From CAZSHX01 sp964606895 (GTDB lineage Bacteria; Bacteroidota; Ignavibacteria; Kapaibacteriales; UBA2268), in contig CAZSHX010000048.1 of NCBI GenBank assembly GCA_964606895.1, forward strand, positions 1-34,934: a DNA stretch of 34,934 bases. Reading direction: 5' to 3'. Of this stretch, positions 1 to 6,716 are shown in pieces. Under the pieces are notes generated by a model, which worked only from the letters and a program-made list of their open reading frames with translations, was not told where the DNA came from and did not search any database. The number at the start of each line of letters is the position of its first letter. Position 1 is the first letter of the stretch. Made by a program: the position numbers and the translations under genes.

Positions 1-28
1 ATTCTTATCCTACAAATTTAACTCTTAA

Positions 29-259
29 TCCCCAATTATTTTCTGTGACCCAATTTATATAGCAAAAAAGAATAAAATTCCTGAAAATCCACCATCATTA
101 AATGAAATGATAATATTGGTAGCAACATTGGGAGGTTATTTAAATAGGAAAAGTGATAATACACCAGGTGTCAAAGTTTTTTGGAAAGGATTGGTGAAAT
201 TAGCTGACTATGCCTATATGTATGGACAAATGAAAGAACGAAAAAATGTGTATAATTGA
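29..259 (+). pseudogene. IS4-family (Tn5-like) transposase, C-terminal remnant
   Basis: Reading the frame that ends at the TGA at 257-259 gives a peptide of about 75 residues containing NPPSLNEMI, ATLGGYLNRKSD and PGVKVFWKGL. These match the conserved end of IS4/Tn5-type DDE transposases (typically PPTLxEVV, LGGFLGRKxDGxPG, KxxWxGLQRLxDF). The frame is closed by a TAA at 26-28, and the upstream reading frames also contain stops, so this is a broken or frameshifted gene running off the left edge, not a live one. The catalytic DDE residues would lie upstream and are not visible. Bases 244-262 resemble a Tn5-type end (core TGTGTATAA), so the element may finish near 262. The family call is confident; the exact breakpoints are not. 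Confidence 0.7.
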
Positions 260-333
260 AAGTTTTTCAAAGGGGGAAAGGAAGATGCTTATCCAATTTT
301 CAATCAATAATCCATAATCCATAATTTCCCGAC

Positions 334-360
334 ATTCCTTTGAAAAATGGGGAAAGGAAT
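334..360 (+). repeat. hairpin repeat behind the transposase remnant (copy A)
   Basis: An 8-bp perfect stem, ATTCCTTT (334-341) with AAAGGAAT (353-360), encloses the loop GAAAAATGGGG. It is followed by the T-rich stretch ATTTTCTTTTC (365-375). The same block order (hairpin, TTTTCTT, CTCTTCAA, CCTAAACA) recurs at 14028-14110. In addition, 263-273 (TTTTTCAAAGG) is the inverse of 337-347. It may act as a weak terminator or be a decayed dispersed repeat. Confidence 0.5.
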
Positions 361-427
361 AGAAGATTTTCTTTTCTTTCTCTCTTCAAACAACTAACCG
401 CCTAAACAACTCAATAACTAAACCCTT

Positions 428-1438
428 TCAAAAGCTTACGAATCCGACTTTCTTATAGACTTTGCTCAGGGTTTTGAAGGCAACTCTATTTGCTTTTTCG
501 GCACCCAAAGTAAGTATTTCCTTCAATAGCTTTTCGTTTGAACGAATTTCTATATACTTTTCCCTGATAGGTTTTAAATACTTGGCGACAGCATCTCCTG
601 TTGCAATCTTGAAATCACCATAACCTTTTCCTGCAAATTCTGTTTCTATTTCAGCAAAAGTATAACCTGTGGCAATGTGGTACAGCGTCATCAGATTTGC
701 AACTCCCGACCTTTTCTCGTCATATTTAATTTCAGAACCCGAATCCGTAACTGCACGTTTAATCTTGTTTTTGATTACGTCGTCAGTATCAGTCAGGTAG
801 ATTGTGGATTTTTCATTTTCATCAGATTTCGACATCTTTTTGTCGGGTTCCTGCAAACTCATAATCCTTGCCCCGATAGGTGCGATGTACGGTTCGGGAA
901 TTTTAAAAGTATCAGAATAATGAAAATTGAATCTCTGGGCTAAATTTCTTGTAAGTTCAAGATGCTGTTTCTGGTCTTCGCCGACAGGAACCAAATCTGC
1001 CTGATAGAGTAAAATATCTGCCGCCATCAGAACAGGATAGGTAAACAAACCCGAATTGATGTTATCGGCATGTTGCTGGGATTTTTCTTTGAATTGAGTC
1101 ATTCTGCTCAGCTCGCCCATCCCTGTCAAACAGTTCAGAACCCATGCAAGCTGAACGTGTGCCGGAACATGGGACTGAATGAATAGAGTGCTTTTTTCGG
1201 GGTCAATACCCGATGCAATGTAGATAGCCGCCAAATCGAGAGTCCATTTCCTTAGGTCGCCGGCAACTTGTTTCACCGTAATAGCATGCTGGTTCACGAT
1301 TGTAAAAAAACATTCGTATTGGTCCTGGAGTGCTACCCAATTCTTAATAGCTCCGGTAAGGTGCCCGATGTGCAATCCGCCTGATGGTTGAATTCCGCTT
1401 AGAATTACGGGTTTTTGAATCTTTATCTCATTTTCCAT
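428..1438 (-). CDS. trpS: tryptophan--tRNA ligase
   Basis: Class Ic aminoacyl-tRNA synthetase that charges tRNA-Trp in the cytoplasm. The Rossmann-fold signature is present: SGIQPSGGLHIGHLTG near the N-terminus, with a HIGH-type motif (HIGH), and KKMSKSDEN as the KMSKS loop near the middle. GEDQKQHLELTRNLAQRFN is the conserved segment before the KMSKS loop. From the ATG at 1438 the protein is 336 residues, typical for the family. The frame can be extended to a TTG at 1453 (five more residues), but the ATG is the better start because family members begin just ahead of the xxILSGIQPSG strand. No clear Shine-Dalgarno is seen. It lies 106 nt downstream of the LiaF-like gene on the same strand, and an inverted repeat with a TATTTTTG element lies between them, so it probably has its own promoter. 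Confidence 0.97.
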   Translation of the reverse strand: MENEIKIQKPVILSGIQPSGGLHIGHLTGAIKNWVALQDQYECFFTIVNQHAITVKQVAGDLRKWTLDLAAIYIASGIDPEKSTLFIQSHVPAHVQLAWVLNCLTGMGELSRMTQFKEKSQQHADNINSGLFTYPVLMAADILLYQADLVPVGEDQKQHLELTRNLAQRFNFHYSDTFKIPEPYIAPIGARIMSLQEPDKKMSKSDENEKSTIYLTDTDDVIKNKIKRAVTDSGSEIKYDEKRSGVANLMTLYHIATGYTFAEIETEFAGKGYGDFKIATGDAVAKYLKPIREKYIEIRSNEKLLKEILTLGAEKANRVAFKTLSKVYKKVGFVSF

Positions 1439-1460
1439 AAGTGTAATAGCCAATCAAAAA

Positions 1461-1514
1461 AAATCATTCAATGTATAACTTGCAAAGATGCAAAAATACG
1501 AAATTGAATGATTT
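1461..1514. promoter_or_regulatory. 12-bp inverted repeat bracketing a -7 element upstream of trpS
   Basis: AAATCATTCAAT (1461-1472) and ATTGAATGATTT (1503-1514) are perfect inverses separated by 30 nt. Within the spacer, on the minus strand, lies TATTTTTG (1498-1491), which fits the Bacteroidota -7 consensus TAnnTTTG. No TTTG is seen at the -33 position. The -7 lies about 53 nt ahead of the trpS ATG. The arrangement suggests an operator or a readthrough hairpin; function is inferred. Confidence 0.45.
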
Positions 1515-1544
1515 CTTTAGGGTAGTTTCTTTTCGAACCGGATA

Positions 1545-2213
1545 TTAATTTTTGAACTCTATTCCGCCAAACATAACAAAATATCTGACTGTCAGAACAG
1601 GGTCATCGTCCGAGTAAGTATTCCGTTTGGTTTTATTCTCGAAACCGGCGAAAATGGGTGCACCCGAAGAAATGATTTTCCAGTTTTCGGGGATGAATAT
1701 GGTTGCACCGCCAAAACTGACATTGATGTCAATAACAGCACCATTTGGGGACATGGTTGACCTTCTCAAATCAATTTCAGTTCCGCCGAATATGGTTACA
1801 ATTTCAGCACCCTGAAAATCGGACGATTCAACACGATGCTTCGAGGCACTGAATGCAGTATTGAATTTCGGAAAATTCTGAGTATTTACATCTCTTTTCA
1901 TATGAAAATTCTTTCTGCCGAATATCAGCCAGAAACCGAATGCAACAAGAATGAGTGGCCAGAACGCACTCCAGAAACCTCCCGCTAGCAAGTCCATCTG
2001 ATTTCCCAACAGGAGAAGTCCGACAACAATAATAATAACACCCGGGAAAATTGAGCCTTTGCTTTTCGAGATGTTAATCACTCCCAGAATAACAATTGCA
2101 ATAGGCCACCAGATTGAAAGCAGGTAACCGAAATTCCAAAAATTCATCTGCTCGAGGAATAGTCCGATTCCTATCAAAATAATCATGATAGCTATGAAAA
2201 GGCGGTTTATCAT
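1545..2213 (-). CDS. LiaF-like membrane protein (LiaI/LiaF-type TM region plus C-terminal domain)
   Basis: A 222-residue protein with four N-terminal membrane segments (about 4-20, 33-48, 55-70 and 81-98), arranged as two related hairpins of the LiaI/LiaF-like (DUF5668) type. A soluble beta-rich tail follows, with the repeated FGG motifs FGGTEIDLRR, FGGATIFIPENW and FGGIEF that mark the LiaF C-terminal (cell-wall-active antibiotic response) domain. In Firmicutes such proteins repress envelope-stress two-component systems. Here the gene starts 26 nt after the ECF sigma factor stop on the same strand, so the two are probably co-transcribed, and the protein may modulate that sigma factor. The ATG start at 2213 places the first membrane helix right at the N-terminus. 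The family call is good; the regulatory role is inferred. Confidence 0.85.
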   Translation of the reverse strand: MINRLFIAIMIILIGIGLFLEQMNFWNFGYLLSIWWPIAIVILGVINISKSKGSIFPGVIIIVVGLLLLGNQMDLLAGGFWSAFWPLILVAFGFWLIFGRKNFHMKRDVNTQNFPKFNTAFSASKHRVESSDFQGAEIVTIFGGTEIDLRRSTMSPNGAVIDINVSFGGATIFIPENWKIISSGAPIFAGFENKTKRNTYSDDDPVLTVRYFVMFGGIEFKN

Positions 2214-2239
2214 AATTCATCCTTTAATATTATTAAAAA

Positions 2240-2857
2240 TTAATTTTCTATAAAAAGGTAACGCTGATTTTTCAATTGTGTAAGTAAAATCTTTCTTGCT
2301 CTGAAAAGATGAGCCTTCACGGTTCCCAAAGGAATATCCAGTTCCTTCGAGATTTCCGAATAATCCATTTCTTCTTCGTGCCTGAGTCTTATTATATTTC
2401 TGTAATTTTCGGGTAATGCTTCGATTGCAAGCATAAGAGCTTTTCGCCTTTCGTCTGCAACAAAATTGATGTCGGGATTGTAAGTATTATCCTCAATTTC
2501 CATGAAATGGTCTTCGTCCTGCGAAATCGGCTGGTCAAGCGAAACGGTTTGGAATCTTTTCTTCCGCATGAAATCAATGCAGGTATTCGAGGCAATTTTA
2601 TAGAGCCATGAGGAAAAAGTATAACCGAACTGAAACTTATCGAGTGCATTGTAAGCCTTGATAAAAGTTTCCTGGACTAAATCCTCAGCATCATCCTCGT
2701 TTCTGATCATTTTTCGGATGAGAATAACGATGATTCTTTTATATTTTTTCTCAAGAAATTTAAAAGAATTAGTGTCGCCATTCAAAATAGCTTTGATGAC
2801 TTCGAAGTCCTCTTCTTTATTTTTCTCAGATTTTATGTCCGGTGCTTTGTAGCTCAT
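2240..2857 (-). CDS. ECF-type RNA polymerase sigma factor
   Basis: A 205-residue sigma-70 family factor of the extracytoplasmic-function group. Region 2 runs about 20-95: the DDAEDLVQETFIKAYNALDKF segment is region 2.1/2.2 and FSSWLYKIASNTCIDFMRKKR is 2.3/2.4. Region 4 (about 142-192) contains LPENYRNIIRLRHEEEMDYSEI and the helix-turn-helix LDIPLGTVKAHLFRARK. Regions 1 and 3 are absent, as expected. No zinc-type anti-sigma gene adjoins it; the partner in the apparent operon is the LiaF-like membrane protein 26 nt downstream. A 10-bp palindrome, TAAACGTTTA (2857-2866), touches the ATG and could bear on its own expression. The start is the ATG at 2857. Confidence 0.93.
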   Translation of the reverse strand: MSYKAPDIKSEKNKEEDFEVIKAILNGDTNSFKFLEKKYKRIIVILIRKMIRNEDDAEDLVQETFIKAYNALDKFQFGYTFSSWLYKIASNTCIDFMRKKRFQTVSLDQPISQDEDHFMEIEDNTYNPDINFVADERRKALMLAIEALPENYRNIIRLRHEEEMDYSEISKELDIPLGTVKAHLFRARKILLTQLKNQRYLFIEN

Positions 2858-3000
2858 AAACGTTTACGTTTTGGCAAAATTCAAAAATCTAAATTTGATA
2901 ATAAAATAATTAATGACCAAATTAAATCTTAAAGTTTTAGAAAATAATCCGGTTTTTTTGTAAATTGTGCTGTCCAATTAACAAATATAGAATTTTTTTT

Positions 3001-3609
3001 ATGAATAAAGTGTTATTTCTGCTTCTTGTTCTTGCAGTAGTTTTCCAATCTGTTTCATCTTTTTGCAAAGATGATGTTATTGTTGATTCCGATATGACTT
3101 TTAAAGAGGCAATCAGAGGCACAAAAGCCACGCAAAAAGTAATAGATTCTCTCTGCCTTATCAATGTTCAATACTATTCTTTTGACGGGAAAATCCACAA
3201 GGGACAGCTCGTAATAAACAAAATCGTGAAAAAGGATGTTGAAGAAATTTTCGAATTGATTCTAAAGGAAAAATTCCCGGTAGCAAAAGTAATTCCAATT
3301 GTCAAATACAACTGGTCGGACTCCGAATCCATGAAGGACAACAATACTTCATCATTTAACTATCGTTTTGTTGCAGGAACTACGCGGCTATCAAACCATG
3401 CAACGGGCAGAGCAGTGGATATTAATCCGTTCTTCAATCCTGTTGTTTATCCCGACGGAAAGGTTTCTCCCGAGGGTGCAAAATACCAGCCCTCAAAACG
3501 CGGAAGATTCAGCGATGAAAACATAGTCGTTAAAGAATTTTTGAAAAAAGGATGGAGATGGGGAGCCAAATTTTCCAAGTATGCCGACAATCATCATTTT
3601 GATAAATAA
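3001..3609 (+). CDS. secreted M15-family (D-Ala-D-Ala carboxypeptidase-like) peptidase
   Basis: A 202-residue protein starting at the ATG at 3001 (the frame opens earlier but has no better start). Residues 1-20 form a signal peptide ending near SVSS. The C-terminal half carries the M15 zinc-peptidase signature: SNHATGRAVDINPF supplies His133 and Asp140, and the end, GWRWGAKFSKYADNHHFD, supplies the third ligand (His198 or His199) and the acidic neighbour. Members of this group (peptidase_M15_4/VanY-like) cut D-Ala or L-Ala/D-Glu bonds in peptidoglycan stems in the periplasm. It lies alone between the divergent sigma factor operon and tex. The protein is short, with no extra cell-wall binding domain. 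The fold is confident; the exact bond cleaved is not known. Confidence 0.85.
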   Translation: MNKVLFLLLVLAVVFQSVSSFCKDDVIVDSDMTFKEAIRGTKATQKVIDSLCLINVQYYSFDGKIHKGQLVINKIVKKDVEEIFELILKEKFPVAKVIPIVKYNWSDSESMKDNNTSSFNYRFVAGTTRLSNHATGRAVDINPFFNPVVYPDGKVSPEGAKYQPSKRGRFSDENIVVKEFLKKGWRWGAKFSKYADNHHFDK

Positions 3610-3654
3610 TTTTTTTATTTAATCAATATGCACTATAATTCTTCTTCAGTTTCA

Positions 3655-3662
3655 TATTTTTG
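3655..3662 (+). promoter_or_regulatory. candidate -7 element of tex
   Basis: TATTTTTG followed by C matches the Bacteroidota -7 consensus TAnnTTTG and lies 37 nt ahead of the tex ATG. No TTTG is seen at the expected -33 position, so this is only half a promoter match. Confidence 0.35.
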
Positions 3663-3699
3663 CACTCCATGATTTTTACCAATTTATAAAGAAAATTAC

Positions 3700-5922
3700 A
3701 TGCTCGATTTGAATAATATTTTAGCGTCAGAACTTAAACTGCAATTGTGGCAGGTTGAAAATACTCTTACTTTAAGAAAAGAAGGCGGCACGGTTCCTTT
3801 TATTGCCCGTTACCGTAAGGAAAGAACAGGCGAACTCAACGAGAATGTTATTCTCGAAATGTTCGACCGTTTCGATTATCTGACTGAACTCGAAGAAAGA
3901 AAGACTACAATTCTGAAATCCATCGAAGAGCAGGGGAAACTGACCAATGAGCTGAAGGACAAAATCGAAAAGTGCATGAAAAAGACCGAACTCGAAGATT
4001 TGTATCTGCCTTTCAAACCAAAAAAACGCACAAGGGCAACAATTGCAAAAGAAAAGGGGCTGGAACCTTTGGCTGAATTTATCAAGCTGAATAATGTTCC
4101 CGATTCTCCTAAAGTAGATTTGAATGACGAAGCAATTAAATTTATTTCTGAGGAAAAAGGTGTCAATTCTACTTCCGATGCTCTGAACGGTGCGGCTGAT
4201 ATTATTGCCGAGGAAGTTTCTGAAATTGCAGAACTGAGAGCATGGGTCAGGGATTATTTCCTGAAAGAAGCCATTTTCACCTCAAAAATTAAAGATGAAT
4301 TTCCCGAAGGTTCCACCAAATACGAAATTTACAGAAATTTTGAAATGCCCGTCAAAAGCATTTCTGCACATGCCATGCTTGCATTAAGGAGAGGCGAGAA
4401 CGAAGATGTTTTGAGCCTTGATATTAAATTCGACGAGAGCTATATCCTCAACTATTTTAATTGGAAACTGATTCTGACAAAAGAGCCGAATATCGAAGAT
4501 TTCTTCAAAAATTTAATTAAGGATTCATTCAACAGATTAATAAAGGCTTCAATTTCGGGTGAAGTACGGCTTGCCAAAAAAATTGATTCAGACGAAGCAT
4601 CAATCAGAGTTTTCGAATCTAACTTACGTCAACTCCTTCTTTCTGCTCCTGCGGGTATGCTTCCGACCTTAGGCATAGACCCCGGATTTCGCACAGGCTG
4701 TAAAATTGCAGTTTTGGACACAACAGGTAAATTTCTTGAATATCAGACAATTTTTCCTTTTCAGTCGGCTTACGAAAAAGAGCAGGCAAAAACAATAGTC
4801 AACGAAATCATAAGAAATTACGGAATTAAACTCATCGCTATCGGTAACGGCACAGCAGGCAGAGAAACCGACGAATTTGTTTCCGCAATTCTTGCCCAAT
4901 CAGAAATCAAGCCGTTGAAAGTAATTGTCAACGAATCGGGTGCTTCCATTTATTCAGCAAGCAAAGTTGCAAATGAGGAGTTTCCCGAACTCGATTTGAC
5001 AATTCGCGGTGCCATCAGCATCGGCAGAAGACTTCAGGACCCGCTTGCCGAACTTGTGAAAATTGACCCCAAATCCATCGGTGTCGGGCAGTACCAGCAC
5101 GACGTTGACCAAAAGCTGCTCAAGAAAAAGCTTGAGGAAACGATTGTCAGTTGTGTAAACTTCGTAGGTGTGAACGTCAATACTGCCTCGAAGGAGCTTT
5201 TAACTTATGTTTCGGGCATCAATGCCACATTGGCAAAAAACATTGTCGAATTCAGAAATAACAAAGGTGCATTCAAAAGCAGAAAAGAAATTATGGAAGT
5301 GCCGAAATTCGGAGCTAAGACTTTCGAGCTTGCGGCTGGCTTCCTGAGAATCAGAAATGGACTGAACGAACTCGACAATACTGCCGTTCACCCCGAATCC
5401 TACAAAATCGTTCAGAAAATTGCAAAAGATATTGACACACCGTTAAGTCAGGTGACCAAAGTTCCCGAAAAGCTATTGAATCTCAATTTAAGCAATTATG
5501 TAACGGATGAAGTCGGTTTGCCTACCCTGAAAGATATTATTGCCGAGCTACAGAAACCGGGCAGAGACCCGAGGGAAGAATTCAAGTATGCCAGTTTTGC
5601 CGAAGGTATCAAGGAAATTAAGGATTTGAGAGAAGGTATGGAACTCGAGGGAGTAATTACGAATATTACAAATTTCGGTGCTTTTGTTGATATTGGTGTG
5701 CATCAGGACGGTTTAATCCATATTTCGAACCTTGCTGACCGCTTTGTTAAGGATCCTGCAGACGTTGTCAAAGTCGGGCAGATTGTGAAGGTTAGAGTGA
5801 CCGAAGTAAACGAGAAGCTCAAAAGAATCGGACTTTCGATGAAAGGGCAGGCAAAACCAAAACCTGCCAGGGATGAACCATCAGGATTCAACCTGAGCGA
5901 CTTGAAGAATAAGTTTAATTGA
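3700..5922 (+). CDS. tex: Tex-family S1 RNA-binding transcription accessory protein
   Basis: A 740-residue cytoplasmic nucleic-acid-binding protein. The N-terminal Tex helical domain has the hallmark GGTVPFIARYRKERTGELNE (about 29-48) and LYLPFKPKKRTRATIAKEKG. The YqgF/RNase-H-like domain begins about residue 325 (LGIDPGFRTGCKIAVLD), with NESGASIYSASKVANEEFP following. Two helix-hairpin-helix units (about 490-550) follow; then comes an S1 domain (about 645-715, EGVITNITNFGAFVDIGVHQ through LSMKGQ). It is slightly shorter than the E. coli homologue because the tail after S1 is brief. Tex/Spt6-like proteins affect transcription and RNA stability; the precise role here is unknown. The ATG at 3700 begins directly with the conserved N-terminal helix. 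Confidence 0.96.
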   Translation: MLDLNNILASELKLQLWQVENTLTLRKEGGTVPFIARYRKERTGELNENVILEMFDRFDYLTELEERKTTILKSIEEQGKLTNELKDKIEKCMKKTELEDLYLPFKPKKRTRATIAKEKGLEPLAEFIKLNNVPDSPKVDLNDEAIKFISEEKGVNSTSDALNGAADIIAEEVSEIAELRAWVRDYFLKEAIFTSKIKDEFPEGSTKYEIYRNFEMPVKSISAHAMLALRRGENEDVLSLDIKFDESYILNYFNWKLILTKEPNIEDFFKNLIKDSFNRLIKASISGEVRLAKKIDSDEASIRVFESNLRQLLLSAPAGMLPTLGIDPGFRTGCKIAVLDTTGKFLEYQTIFPFQSAYEKEQAKTIVNEIIRNYGIKLIAIGNGTAGRETDEFVSAILAQSEIKPLKVIVNESGASIYSASKVANEEFPELDLTIRGAISIGRRLQDPLAELVKIDPKSIGVGQYQHDVDQKLLKKKLEETIVSCVNFVGVNVNTASKELLTYVSGINATLAKNIVEFRNNKGAFKSRKEIMEVPKFGAKTFELAAGFLRIRNGLNELDNTAVHPESYKIVQKIAKDIDTPLSQVTKVPEKLLNLNLSNYVTDEVGLPTLKDIIAELQKPGRDPREEFKYASFAEGIKEIKDLREGMELEGVITNITNFGAFVDIGVHQDGLIHISNLADRFVKDPADVVKVGQIVKVRVTEVNEKLKRIGLSMKGQAKPKPARDEPSGFNLSDLKNKFN

Positions 5923-5996
5923 GATTTTTACTTAAGAAAATACATTAAGCAAATCGCATAACTTATTGATATTATTTTAAATAACGAAATTTTTCC

Positions 5997-6028
5997 CTTT
6001 GCATCTTTGTGCTGAAAAAGATGCAAAG
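5997..6028. repeat. 12-bp perfect stem-loop downstream of tex
   Basis: CTTTGCATCTTT (5997-6008) and AAAGATGCAAAG (6017-6028) pair perfectly around an 8-nt loop, GTGCTGAA. It starts 74 nt after the tex stop. No clear T-run follows on either strand, so it is a poor intrinsic terminator. The 12-mer TTTGCATCTTTG in it also occurs on the minus strand at 1494-1483, just behind the trpS -7 element. Confidence 0.55.
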
Positions 6029-6224
6029 ATGCAATTTTGGGGGAAGAATGAAAAAATGTGGAAATGAATTGAAATGTTGGGGAGAAAGCAGAAAATCACT
6101 GAGAAAATTACACACTAAAAATTCATTCAACAATATTTTCGTGTCATTTCAATATTCCCGGATTTGTGTGTCTAACTCTGTCCATTATTGTTTTTAAGGG
6201 CTTTATAGAACTCTTAAATGACAA

Positions 6225-6261
6225 TAAAAAGACTACATTTCATGTATGCATTTAATGTAGT
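6225..6261 (-). terminator. hairpin plus T-run behind the tRNA-like gene
   Basis: On the minus strand ACTACATT (6261-6254) pairs with AATGTAGT (6239-6232) and is followed by CTTTTTATT. The stem is AT-rich, but the order stem then T-run is right for an intrinsic terminator. It begins 9 nt after the 3' end of the tRNA-like sequence. A further weaker inverted pair (TTATTGT/ACAATAA) lies just beyond. Confidence 0.45.
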
Positions 6262-6269
6262 TTAGTATC

Positions 6270-6340
6270 GTTTTCCTGAAGGACTCGAGCCCTTGACATC
6301 GTCTTAAGTGTCAGATGCTCTACCATTGAGCTAAAGAAAA
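6270..6340 (-). tRNA. degenerate tRNA-like gene (probable tRNA pseudogene)
   Basis: Read leftward, the sequence folds like a tRNA except in the anticodon arm. The 5' acceptor TTTTCTT pairs with 3' AGGAAAA in all seven positions (one G-U); then TA, a D-arm GCTC-AATGGTA-GAGC, and a T-arm whose loop is CTCGAGT (the usual TTCGAGT with the first T changed). The anticodon arm reads TCTGA-CACTTAA-GACGA: only two of five stem pairs form and position 33 is A rather than T. The loop resembles tRNA-Lys(CTT), but an anticodon cannot be assigned safely. No CCA is encoded. A long variable arm is absent, which argues against Leu/Ser. It is either a decayed tRNA or a divergent one. Confidence 0.45.
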
Positions 6341-6607
6341 AAATTCTTTTCCATAATATTTTTGAAACCTTAAATAATTTTTCTGATACTCATATTGTCT
6401 CTTCTTAAAATCGAATTTTTGTTTCAATTCGGAATAAGATATCATAGAAAATTCACGATATAGAATAGCTTCAGTACGAAGTCGTTGGTTAATTTTTGAT
6501 TTATATTCTACTAAAATTCCAATTTCGACTATTTTCAAACAGTTTTTTTTATTATGGTTATCTGTAGTAACTTTCAGAAGAATATTACGTATATAAATAA
6601 CTGACAT
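6320..6607 (-). CDS. doubtful small hypothetical ORF
   Basis: A 95-codon frame with an ATG start (6607) and a very Lys/Tyr/Ile-rich, AT-rich product. I recognise no family, signal peptide or membrane helix. Its last seven codons overlap the 5' end of the tRNA-like sequence, and it sits in a gene-poor stretch, so it may be chance or a remnant of a transferred gene. Two palindromes (6628-6642 and 6647-6658) lie just ahead of it and of the divergent phosphatase gene. Confidence 0.22.
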   Translation of the reverse strand: MSVIYIRNILLKVTTDNHNKKNCLKIVEIGILVEYKSKINQRLRTEAILYREFSMISYSELKQKFDFKKRQYEYQKNYLRFQKYYGKEFFSLAQW

Positions 6608-6627
6608 TACTTCATTATTTTTCAGTA

Positions 6628-6658
6628 GATATTCTGAATATCGGATATAAATATTTAT
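6628..6658. promoter_or_regulatory. two adjacent palindromes ahead of the SpoIIE-type phosphatase gene
   Basis: GATATTC-T-GAATATC (6628-6642) is a perfect 15-base palindrome with a one-base centre, and ATAAATATTTAT (6647-6658) is a perfect 12-base palindrome. They lie upstream of a TATTTTTG -7 element at 6680-6687. Position and symmetry suit binding by a dimeric regulator, but AT-richness makes chance palindromes likelier. Confidence 0.35.
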
Positions 6659-6679
6659 AGAAAAATGAAGATTTATTGT

Positions 6680-6687
6680 TATTTTTG
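6680..6687 (+). promoter_or_regulatory. candidate -7 element of the SpoIIE-type phosphatase gene
   Basis: TATTTTTG fits TAnnTTTG and lies 29 nt ahead of the ATG at 6717 (17 nt ahead of the TTG at 6705). The -33 position reads ATAG rather than TTTG, so support is partial. Confidence 0.33.
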
Positions 6688-6716
6688 TTTTTTATTTCAA
6701 AAAATTGAGTAAAGAT

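Larger units (their letters stand above)
5923..6269. other. non-coding stretch after tex
   Basis: About 350 nt with no convincing gene. A 62-codon frame at 6009-6197 has no recognisable features and overlaps a stem-loop. The stretch holds the 12-bp stem-loop at 5997-6028 and, at its right end, the hairpin with a T-run that would end leftward transcription from the tRNA-like gene. Confidence 0.5.

Noticed and set aside
6009..6197. 62-codon ORF after tex
   Set aside because: It overlaps the 12-bp stem-loop, has no recognisable features, and its Cys/Asn/Lys-rich product looks like translated non-coding sequence.
6270..6340. Functional tRNA-Leu(TAA) from the CTTAAG in the anticodon region
   Set aside because: The anticodon stem does not pair in that register, and the long variable arm of tRNA-Leu is absent.
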